The position numbers and the translations under genes were made by a program. The notes beneath the pieces were generated by a model that saw nothing but the letters and a program-made list of their open reading frames with translations, was not told the DNA's origin and did not search any database. A DNA stretch of 5,930 nt from contig JAABQT010000113.1 in assembly GCA_011391295.1 (NCBI GenBank), positions 1 to 5,930 of the forward strand, written 5' to 3'. Positions 1 through 5,156 of this stretch are shown one piece after another (the first letter of the stretch is position 1; every line of letters begins with the position of its first letter). This stretch comes from Betaproteobacteria bacterium. GTDB lineage: Bacteria; Pseudomonadota; Gammaproteobacteria; Burkholderiales; SG8-39.

Positions 1-593
1 GCGCTGTACATGCCGGGCGGGAAGTGCGGGCTGCGCCCGAGCAGCAACTCGCGATCGCGCTTCACCAGGGCCATTACTGCCGGCGCCACGCGCGGATACG
101 CCGGGAGCTTGCACGCCGGGCACACGCGCACTCTCTCCTCTGCCCTGGGCTCGGTGGGCGTGCCGCAGCGGCCGCAGTAGCGGTGGCTGCGGTCCCAGTC
201 GAGGAGCTGCAGCGCGCGCCCGGCGAGCGCAAAGTGCGCGTCCTCCAGCACCGAGAACAGCGCCCGCAGGCCGACCCAGCTGTAGCCGGGCGGCGCCTCG
301 GCCGCCGTGACTTCGGTTGCCCAGCACTGCGCTTCCCCCAGACCCCCTAGGTATAGGGTTCGAACTGGATCCGACCACAAGGGATTGTTGTTTTTTAGCA
401 ACGGCAGCCTCGCCCAGCTTGGCCGCTCGCGCACCCGCGGATCATCGCCCGGACGCGGGTCGACCGGCCCGATCTCCACCAGAAGCTGGTCGCCGCGGAA
501 TACGAACCAGCACGCGGGAGCCGCCGCGTGCTCGCTGGGCGGCCTCACGCCGCCCACGAAAGCAGGCGGGGTGATGAACGGCATCTGCGCCAT
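1..593 (-). CDS. nudC: NAD(H) diphosphatase NudC (Nudix hydrolase), 3' end cut by window edge
   Basis: Reading the minus strand from the ATG at 593 gives 197 complete codons with no stop before the left edge, so the C-terminal third is missing. The product matches the NudC family, which splits NADH/NAD+ into NMN(H) and AMP and in some bacteria removes NAD caps from RNA. Visible parts, in order: an N-terminal Nudix-like domain (about residues 28-110, WFVFRGDQLLVE at 29-40), the family block around FALAGRALQLLDWDRSHRYC (121-140), a zinc ribbon with four cysteines (CGRC at 140-143 and CPAC at 158-161), then YPRVAPAVMALV, which opens the catalytic Nudix fold. The Nudix box itself lies beyond the edge. 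The family call rests on the zinc ribbon and its flanks. A second in-frame ATG at 584 is an alternative start, and neither start has a clear Shine-Dalgarno. The gene is codirectional with cbbR, 26 bp downstream of it. A patch around 345-400 is less GC-rich than the rest and uses CTA, AAA and AAT codons, but the frame stays intact. Confidence 0.9.
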   Translation of the reverse strand, partial: MAQMPFITPPAFVGGVRPPSEHAAAPACWFVFRGDQLLVEIGPVDPRPGDDPRVRERPSWARLPLLKNNNPLWSDPVRTLYLGGLGEAQCWATEVTAAEAPPGYSWVGLRALFSVLEDAHFALAGRALQLLDWDRSHRYCGRCGTPTEPRAEERVRVCPACKLPAYPRVAPAVMALVKRDRELLLGRSPHFPPGMYS

Positions 594-599
594 CAGCCG

Positions 600-628
600 A
601 TTATAGGAGCGCGGCGCGCTCAGCTCAC
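600..628 (-). promoter_or_regulatory. Candidate sigma70 promoter for nudC, possibly leaderless
   Basis: On the minus strand a perfect TATAAT hexamer lies at 605-600, unusual in this GC-rich DNA. With a 17-bp spacer the -35 position is GTGAGC (628-623, the last two sense codons of cbbR), which matches TTGACA at only three of six bases. A start site about seven bases after the hexamer would fall at or next to the A of the nudC ATG (593), so the transcript could lack a leader. This fits the absence of a ribosome binding site before nudC. Co-transcription from cbbR is equally possible. Confidence 0.4.
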
Positions 629-1534
629 GGCGCGTGCGATCAGCTCGGCGCCCTGCTCGAGCAGGAACGACTTGAACGCCAGCGCCGCCGGCGACAGCCG
701 CTTGCCGCGCCGGTGGATCACATACCACTCGCGCATCACCGGCAAGCCGTTCACCGCGAGCAGGGCCAGCCGCCCGGCGCGCAGCTCCAGGCCGATGGTG
801 TGCATCGACAGGAACGCGATGCCCATGCCGGCCATCACCGCCTGCTTGATGGTCTCGTTGCTGCTCATCTCGAGGGTCTCGCGCACCTTGAAGCCGCGCT
901 CGGCGAACACATGCTCCATCGCGGCGCGGGTGCCCGAGCCGCGCTCGCGGATGATGAAGGTCTCGCCGGCGAGCCGCTCCAGCGGCAGTCGCTTGCGGTC
1001 CACCAGCGGATGGTCGGGCGCGGCGATGATGGCGATCGGATGCCTGGCGAACGGCGCGGCCTCGGTGTCCAGGCCGCGCGGCGGCCGGCCCATGATTGCG
1101 AGGTCCACGGTGTTGTCGGTCAGCTCGCGCACCACCGCTTCGCGGTTGCTCACCGCGAGCCGCAGGCGCGCTTCCGGGTAGCTGCCGCGGAATTCGGCCA
1201 GCAGGCGCGGCGCGAAGTACTTCGCCGTAGAGGTGACGGCGATGGAGAGCTCCCCGCCGCCCACCCCTTGCAGCGCCTTCATGGCGTCTTCCGCCTCGCG
1301 CAACAGGTCGGAGATACCGGCCGCGTAGCGCAGCAGCTCGCGCCCGGCGTCGGTAAGGTGAATCCGCCTGCCGAACTGCTCCAGCAGCGGCAGCCCCGCT
1401 GCCCGCTCGAGCTGGCGCACCTGCATCGAGACCGCGGGCTGCGTCAGGTGCAGCGCCTTGGCGGCGGCGGTAAAGCTCAGGCGCCGCGCCACCTCGGTAA
1501 AGGTGCGCAGCTGGCGCAGCGTGGCGCTTCTCAT
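620..1534 (-). CDS. cbbR: LysR-type transcriptional regulator of the CBB operon, CbbR
   Basis: A 304-residue LysR-family protein, the usual length for CbbR. It begins with a winged helix-turn-helix (about residues 5-64; the helix region runs from RRLSFTAAAKALHLTQPAVS through the recognition helix around 32-42). A linker helix follows, then the two-lobed effector domain (about 93-295). Stretches resembling other CbbR proteins include TSTAKYFAPRLL (101-112), IMGRPP (147-152), RERGSGTR (196-203) and the SNETIKQAVMAGMGIAFLS block (225-243). The ATG at 1534 was chosen because a strong GGAGG lies seven bases upstream and the HTH starts at its normal distance. The open frame continues upstream to 1651, but that extension would cross the divergent promoter and enter cbbL. 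CbbR activates cbb operons in response to metabolites such as RuBP, NADPH or ATP, depending on the species; the effector here cannot be read from the sequence. Its divergent position beside cbbL is the classic arrangement and makes this assignment firm. Confidence 0.95.
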   Translation of the reverse strand: MRSATLRQLRTFTEVARRLSFTAAAKALHLTQPAVSMQVRQLERAAGLPLLEQFGRRIHLTDAGRELLRYAAGISDLLREAEDAMKALQGVGGGELSIAVTSTAKYFAPRLLAEFRGSYPEARLRLAVSNREAVVRELTDNTVDLAIMGRPPRGLDTEAAPFARHPIAIIAAPDHPLVDRKRLPLERLAGETFIIRERGSGTRAAMEHVFAERGFKVRETLEMSSNETIKQAVMAGMGIAFLSMHTIGLELRAGRLALLAVNGLPVMREWYVIHRRGKRLSPAALAFKSFLLEQGAELIARAVS

Positions 1535-1540
1535 TCCGTT

Positions 1541-1546
1541 TCCTCC
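1541..1546 (-). promoter_or_regulatory. Ribosome binding site of cbbR
   Basis: The minus strand reads GGAGGA at 1546-1541, with seven bases between GGAGG and the ATG at 1534. This strong site fixes the cbbR start at 1534 and argues against the longer reading frame from 1651. Confidence 0.85.
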
Positions 1547-1550
1547 GAAA

Positions 1551-1570
1551 GCCAAAATAAATCTTATGGC
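1551..1570. promoter_or_regulatory. Imperfect 20-bp palindrome in the cbbR-cbbL control region
   Basis: GCCAAAATAA/ATCTTATGGC is a near-symmetric element in which seven of ten base pairs match, including the outer GCCA/TGGC arms. It covers the predicted -10 element and start site of cbbR. Symmetric AT-rich elements of this kind can serve as LysR-family operators. Here it could be a second CbbR contact or a repression site, but it does not itself fit TNA-N7-TNA. Confidence 0.4.
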
Positions 1571-1589
1571 AGGGCGAACAAAATGTGAA
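1561..1589 (-). promoter_or_regulatory. Predicted sigma70 promoter of cbbR
   Basis: On the minus strand TTCACA (1589-1584, five of six to TTGACA) and TAAGAT (1566-1561, four of six to TATAAT) are separated by exactly 17 bp. The start site would be near 1554, giving a leader of about 20 bases that still contains the cbbR ribosome binding site. The -35 element overlaps the CbbR half-site at 1586-1598, which suggests autorepression. Confidence 0.6.
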
Positions 1590-1598
1590 TAGCCCTTA
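1586..1598. promoter_or_regulatory. Candidate CbbR binding site (TNA-N7-TNA)
   Basis: TGAATAGCCCTTA fits the published CbbR half-site pattern TNA-N7-TNA and the general LysR T-N11-A box. It lies 47 bp upstream of the cbbL start codon and overlaps the predicted cbbR -35 hexamer. From here CbbR could activate cbbL and repress its own gene. The pattern is short and degenerate, so support comes mainly from its location. Confidence 0.55.
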
Positions 1599-1633
1599 TG
1601 TTGCGGGGAGGCTAGGCTGCGCTTGAGATTTTC

Positions 1634-1638
1634 AGGAG
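1634..1638 (+). promoter_or_regulatory. Ribosome binding site of cbbL
   Basis: AGGAG lies six bases before the ATG at 1645, a strong site that sets the cbbL start. Confidence 0.85.
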
Positions 1639-1644
1639 AAGCGC

Positions 1645-3078
1645 ATGGCACAGCCCGCAGCAGCCGGCAAGTACAGCGCCGGAGTGAAGGACTACCGGCA
1701 GGCCTATTGGCAGCCGCACTATGCGGTCAAGGACACCGACCTCCTTGCCTGCTTCAAGATCACGCCGCAGGCGGGCGTGCCGCGCGAAGAAGCCGCGGCC
1801 GCGGTGGCGGCCGAATCATCCACCGGCACCTGGACCACGGTGTGGACCGACCTGCTCACCGACCTCGAGCACTACAAGGGCCGCGCCTACCGCATCGAGG
1901 ACGTGCCGGGCGACGACACCTGCTTTTACGCCTTCATCGCCTACCCGATCGATCTGTTCGAGGAAGGCTCGGTGGTGAACGTGTTCACCTCGCTGGTGGG
2001 CAACGTATTCGGCTTCAAGGCGATCCGCGCCCTGCGCCTGGAGGACGTGCGCTTCCCGATCGCCTACGTGATGACCTGCGGCGGGCCGCCGCACGGCATC
2101 CAGGTCGAGCGCGACAAGATGGACAAGTACGGGCGCCCCCTGCTCGGCTGCACCATCAAGCCCAAGCTTGGCCTGTCGGCCAAGAACTACGGCCGCGCGG
2201 TGTACGAGTGCCTGCGCGGGGGCCTGGACTTCACCAAGGACGACGAGAACGTCAACTCCCAGCCCTTCATGCGCTGGCGCGACCGCTTCGGCTTCGTCGC
2301 CGAGGCGATCCGCAAGGCCGAGGCGGAAACGGGCGAGCGCAAGGGCCACTATCTCAACGTCACCGCGCCGACGCCCGAACAGATGTACCAGCGCGCCGAG
2401 TTCGCCAAGGAACTCGGCATGCCGATCATCATGCACGATTTCCTCACCGGCGGTTTCTGCGCGAACACCGGGCTGGCGAACTGGTGCCGCGAGAACGGCG
2501 TGCTCCTGCACATCCACCGCGCCATGCATGCCGTGATCGATCGCGACCGGCACCACGGCATCCACTTCCGCGTGCTGCTGAAGGCGCTGCGCCTCTCGGG
2601 CGGCGATCATCTGCACACCGGTACCGTGGTCGGCAAGCTCGAGGGCGACCGGCAGGCGACGCTCGGCTGGATCGACCTCCTGCGCGAGCGCTTCGTGAAG
2701 GAAGATCGCTCGCGCGGCATCTTCTTCGACCAGGACTGGGGCTCGATGCCGGGCGCGTTCGCCGTGGCCTCGGGCGGCATCCATGTCTGGCACATGCCGG
2801 CGCTGCTCGCGATCTTCGGCGACGACGCCGTGTTCCAGTTCGGCGGCGGCACGCTCGGCCACCCCTGGGGCAACGCTGCCGGTGCGGCGGCCAACCGGGT
2901 CGCGCTCGAGGCCTGCGTGCAGGCGAGGAATGAGGGCCGTGAACTGGAGCGCGAAGGCAAGGACATCCTGCTCGCGGCGGCGCGCAGCTCGCCCGAGCTC
3001 AAGGCGGCGATGGAGACCTGGAAGGAAGTCAAGTTCGAATTCGACGTGGTGGACAAACTCGACGCGGTGAGTGCATGA
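1645..3078 (+). CDS. cbbL: RuBisCO large subunit, green-type Form IA
   Basis: The 477-residue catalytic subunit of ribulose-1,5-bisphosphate carboxylase/oxygenase fixes CO2 onto RuBP as part of an L8S8 enzyme. The N-terminal alpha/beta domain spans about residues 1-147 and the TIM barrel the rest. Residues are offset by -3 from spinach numbering. Present are E57, T62 and N120 (N-terminal active-site residues), K172 and K174 (IKPKLG), the carbamylated lysine K198 with Mg ligands D200 and E201 ([10 protein letters not shown]), H291/R292/H295, H324, loop-6 K331 ([11 protein letters not shown]) and S376. The [13 protein letters not shown] segment, together with the sequence overall, marks Form IA rather than the plant/cyanobacterial IB or red-type IC/ID. 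One oddity is methionine at 143 (YVMTCGG), where lysine is usual. The start is set by the AGGAG at 1634. The stop overlaps the cbbS start (ATGA). No carboxysome genes are seen, so a cytosolic (IAq-like) enzyme is more likely than a carboxysomal one, but this is inference from a limited window. Confidence 0.98.
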   Translation: MAQPAAAGKYSAGVKDYRQAYWQPHYAVKDTDLLACFKITPQAGVPREEAAAAVAAESSTGTWTTVWTDLLTDLEHYKGRAYRIEDVPGDDTCFYAFIAYPIDLFEEGSVVNVFTSLVGNVFGFKAIRALRLEDVRFPIAYVMTCGGPPHGIQVERDKMDKYGRPLLGCTIKPKLGLSAKNYGRAVYECLRGGLDFTKDDENVNSQPFMRWRDRFGFVAEAIRKAEAETGERKGHYLNVTAPTPEQMYQRAEFAKELGMPIIMHDFLTGGFCANTGLANWCRENGVLLHIHRAMHAVIDRDRHHGIHFRVLLKALRLSGGDHLHTGTVVGKLEGDRQATLGWIDLLRERFVKEDRSRGIFFDQDWGSMPGAFAVASGGIHVWHMPALLAIFGDDAVFQFGGGTLGHPWGNAAGAAANRVALEACVQARNEGRELEREGKDILLAAARSSPELKAAMETWKEVKFEFDVVDKLDAVSA

Positions 3079-3374
3079 AACTCGGAACCTTCTCTTATCT
3101 GCCGCCGATGACCCCGCAACAGGTGCGCCAGCAGGTCGAGTACATCGTCGCCCGCGGCTGGAACCCGGCGATCGAGCACGCCGATCCACAATGTATGGCG
3201 GGCTCTTACTGGACCATGTGGAAACTGCCGCTGTTCGGCGAAACGAGCGTCGAGCGCATCCTTGCTGAGGCCGAGGCCTGCCGCAAGGCGAACCCCGGGC
3301 ACGTGGTGCGGCTGATCGGCTACGACAACGTCCGCCAGACGCTGGGCGCCGCCTTGGTGGTGCACCATGCTTAA
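3075..3374 (+). CDS. cbbS: RuBisCO small subunit, Form IA
   Basis: The 99-residue small subunit caps the L8 core of RuBisCO. Recognisable parts are FSYLPPMT (6-13), the [15 protein letters not shown] strand region (21-35), the short bacterial bA-bB loop (about 36-45), [13 protein letters not shown] (45-57), [21 protein letters not shown] (65-85) and the ALVVH end. The WNPAIEH and [10 protein letters not shown] blocks are green-type and lack the long C-terminal extension of red-type subunits. The N-terminus is short: FSYLP begins at residue 6, whereas many Form IA subunits (about 110-118 residues) carry some 10-16 more residues before it. Reading the same frame upstream into cbbL gives arginine-rich sequence unlike a small subunit, so the ATG at 3075 is the likely true start. 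GGTGA at 3066-3070 is a possible ribosome binding site. The start shares four bases with the cbbL stop, which suggests translational coupling of the two subunits. Confidence 0.96.
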   Translation: MKLGTFSYLPPMTPQQVRQQVEYIVARGWNPAIEHADPQCMAGSYWTMWKLPLFGETSVERILAEAEACRKANPGHVVRLIGYDNVRQTLGAALVVHHA

Positions 3375-4083
3375 GGCACTCATTTTCGACCTTGACGGCA
3401 CGCTGGCTGACACCGAGGAAACGCACCGCCAGGCGTTCAACGCCGCGTTCATCGAATTCGAACTGGGGTGGGACTGGAGCCCACCGCTCTATACGCGGCT
3501 GCTCGCGATCTCGGGCGGCAAGGAGCGCCTGCAGCACTACATCGGCACGCTGCGCGTGCCGGCCGCCGGGCGCGAGCGCCTGCTCGCGATCGTGCCCGCG
3601 CTGCACGCGACCAAGACACGCATTTATACCGGGCTCCTGGTGCGCGGGCAGCGCCCGTTTCGCGCCGGCGTGCTGGCGCTGCTGCGCGCGGCGCGCGACG
3701 CCGGGCTCAAGCTCGCCATCGCCTCGACCACCACCTCGGCCAATGTGGGCGCGCTGCTGCAGGCCAACCTCGGCACGGCGCCGGACATCGGCTTCGACGT
3801 CCTCGCCTGCGGCGACCAGGTGAGGGAGAAAAAGCCCGCCCCCGACATCTACCGGCTGGTGCTTGCCAGCCTGCGCCTCGCGCCCGAAGCCTGCATCGCC
3901 TTCGAGGATTCGCTCAACGGGCTGCGCGCGGCGCAGGCCGCCGGCCTGACGACCGTGGTCACGCCCTCGCGCTGGACCGCCGAAGAGGATTTCTCGGCGG
4001 CGCACCTGGTGCTGCCCTCCCTGGAAGAACTCGACCTGGCGCGGCTCGCAAAGCTGCTGGCACAAGCACATGCCGCAGCGTGA
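3367..4083 (+). CDS. cbbY: CbbY-type HAD phosphatase (xylulose-1,5-bisphosphate phosphatase)
   Basis: A 238-residue haloacid dehalogenase hydrolase of the CbbY family. In characterised members it dephosphorylates xylulose-1,5-bisphosphate, a RuBisCO misfire product and inhibitor, to xylulose-5-phosphate. The HAD motifs are complete: motif I FDLDGTLADTEE with nucleophile D8 and acid/base D10; a helical cap (about 16-85) with the CbbY-like SGGKER segment (49-54); motif II AIASTTTS (118-124, S120); motif III KKPAPD with K156; and motif IV FEDSLNGLRAA (179-189, E180/D181). The closest family resemblance by eye is to the Rhodobacter sphaeroides CbbY. The start overlaps the last eight bases of cbbS, and only a weak ribosome binding site (GGTGG) precedes it, so coupling to cbbS is likely. 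Related sugar-phosphate phosphatases such as beta-phosphoglucomutase share the fold, but the operon position and the GGKER cap motif favour CbbY. Confidence 0.93.
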   Translation: MLKALIFDLDGTLADTEETHRQAFNAAFIEFELGWDWSPPLYTRLLAISGGKERLQHYIGTLRVPAAGRERLLAIVPALHATKTRIYTGLLVRGQRPFRAGVLALLRAARDAGLKLAIASTTTSANVGALLQANLGTAPDIGFDVLACGDQVREKKPAPDIYRLVLASLRLAPEACIAFEDSLNGLRAAQAAGLTTVVTPSRWTAEEDFSAAHLVLPSLEELDLARLAKLLAQAHAAA

Positions 4084-5146
4084 GACGACGCTCACCGAGT
4101 TCATCATCGGCGAGCAGCGGCGCTTCCCCGGGGCCACCGGAGGCTTCACTGCGCTGGTGAACGACATCCGCATTGCTTGCAAGCGGATCGCCTATGCCGT
4201 CGGCAAGGGCGCGCTGTCGGGAATGCACGGTGGCGCCGGTTCGCGCAACGTGCAGGGCGAGGAGCAGCAGAAGCTCGACGTGCTGGCAAACGAAATCTTC
4301 CTGCGCACCAACGAATGGGGCGGCCACCTCGCGGGCATGGCGAGCGAGGAGCTCGAGCATCCCTACCGCATCCCGGACGAGTTTCCGCGCGGGCGCTACC
4401 TGCTTGCGTTCGATCCGCTGGACGGGTCCTCCAACATCGACGTCAACGTTCCGGTGGGCTCGATCTTCTCGGTGCTCGCCTGTCCCGAGGGCGTTGCGGG
4501 CGAAGAGGAGCGCGCGTTCCTTCAGCCCGGCACGCGCCAGGTGTGCGCCGGCTATGCGATCTACGGTCCGAGCACCATGCTGGTGCTCACTTTCGGCCGC
4601 GGCGTGCATGGCTTCACGCTCGACCGCGAGATCGGCGAGTTCATCTACACGCATCCGGGCCTGCGCGTGCCGGAGGACACCGCCGAGTTCGCGATCAATA
4701 CGTCGAACAGCCGCTTCTGGGAGCCGGCGGTCAAGCGCTACGTCGACGAGTGCATGGCGGGCAAGAGCGGGCCGCGCGGCAAGGACTTCAACATGCGCTG
4801 GATCGCCTCGCTGGTGGCCGAGGCGCACCGCATCCTGATGCGCGGCGGCGTGTTCCTCTATCCGCGCGACGAGCGCGAGCACGGCCGCAGCGGCCGCCTG
4901 CGCCTGCTCTACGAGGCGAACCCGATCGGCATGCTGATCGAGCAGGCGGGCGGGCGGGCGAGCACGGGCTACGCCCCGGTGCTGGAGGTGGAACCCGCGG
5001 GCTTGCACCAGAGGTCCGGCTTCGTGTTCGGCGCGCGGCACGAGGTCGAGCGCATCGAGCAGTACCACCGCGACTTCAACGCAAAGCCCTACGACGCGCC
5101 GCTGTTCGGCACGCGCGGGCTGTTCCGCGGCGCACACGGCGGCTGA
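4070..5146 (+). CDS. cbbF: Class I fructose-1,6-bisphosphatase
   Basis: This 358-residue protein hydrolyses fructose-1,6-bisphosphate to fructose-6-phosphate in the regeneration phase of the CBB cycle. Class I hallmarks are visible: TTLTEFIIGEQR near the N-terminus (6-17), metal ligands in ASEE (E93, E94), FDPLDGSSNIDVN (114-126, ligands D115 and D118), the GYAIYGPSTMLVLT strand (161-174), NTSNSRFW (210-217), the substrate-binding RWIASLVAEAHRIL (243-256), and YEANPIGMLIEQAGG (281-295) with ligand E282. The C-terminus continues past the usual core with YDAPLFGTRGLFR, an ending common in cbb-encoded enzymes. The ATG at 4070 gives the family-typical N-terminus and overlaps cbbY by 14 bp. No good ribosome binding site precedes it, so translation probably depends on ribosomes finishing cbbY. 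Class II or bifunctional FBPase/SBPase (GlpX type) is excluded by the motifs. Confidence 0.96.
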   Translation: MPQRETTLTEFIIGEQRRFPGATGGFTALVNDIRIACKRIAYAVGKGALSGMHGGAGSRNVQGEEQQKLDVLANEIFLRTNEWGGHLAGMASEELEHPYRIPDEFPRGRYLLAFDPLDGSSNIDVNVPVGSIFSVLACPEGVAGEEERAFLQPGTRQVCAGYAIYGPSTMLVLTFGRGVHGFTLDREIGEFIYTHPGLRVPEDTAEFAINTSNSRFWEPAVKRYVDECMAGKSGPRGKDFNMRWIASLVAEAHRILMRGGVFLYPRDEREHGRSGRLRLLYEANPIGMLIEQAGGRASTGYAPVLEVEPAGLHQRSGFVFGARHEVERIEQYHRDFNAKPYDAPLFGTRGLFRGAHGG

Positions 5147-5149
5147 GGG
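5145..5149 (+). promoter_or_regulatory. Ribosome binding site of cbbP
   Basis: GAGGG overlaps the cbbF stop codon and lies seven bases before the cbbP ATG at 5157. This fixes the start and ties cbbP initiation to termination on cbbF. Confidence 0.7.
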
Positions 5150-5156
5150 CGGCGCC

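Larger units (their letters stand above)
1535..1644 (+). promoter_or_regulatory. Divergent cbbR-cbbL control region containing the cbb operon promoter
   Basis: This 110-bp gap is the only space for the operon promoter. It is richer in A/T than the genes around it, especially 1551-1600. The cbbL core promoter is not clear. The best pair is TTGCGG (1601-1606) with TGAGAT (1624-1629) at 17-bp spacing, a poor -10 that suits an activator-dependent promoter but puts the start site very close to the ribosome binding site. The hexamer CTTATG occurs at 1563-1568 and 1595-1600, 32 bp apart (about three helical turns). An inverted repeat AGGGC-N16-GCCCT spans 1571-1596. These elements are compatible with a CbbR tetramer spanning two sites. 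Confidence 0.6.

Noticed and set aside
354..380. A tRNA-like 3' end on the plus strand (GGGTTCGAAC followed by GACCA), hinting at a tRNA fragment or attachment site
   Set aside because: The would-be T-stem does not pair, no acceptor or anticodon arm is found upstream, and the stretch reads as uninterrupted NudC coding sequence on the other strand.
24..606. Several small plus-strand open frames opposite nudC
   Set aside because: The minus strand carries a clear NudC with the zinc-ribbon cysteines in one unbroken frame; the plus-strand frames are shadows of it.
1601..1629. TTGCGG-N17-TGAGAT as a definite cbbL promoter
   Set aside because: Only three of six bases match in the -10, and the implied start would leave almost no leader before the ribosome binding site. 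It is mentioned as the best candidate within the control region but not listed as its own feature.
1535..1651. An N-terminal extension of CbbR starting at 1651
   Set aside because: It would cross the divergent promoter and overlap the start of cbbL. The extra residues do not belong to the LysR family, and a strong ribosome binding site supports 1534 instead.
1816..4182. A 788-codon open frame on the minus strand opposite cbbL, cbbS and cbbY
   Set aside because: It is antisense to three well-conserved genes with all catalytic motifs intact. Its composition (rich in R, A, G, H, V, Q) is typical of antisense frames in GC-rich DNA, and no known domain is recognisable.
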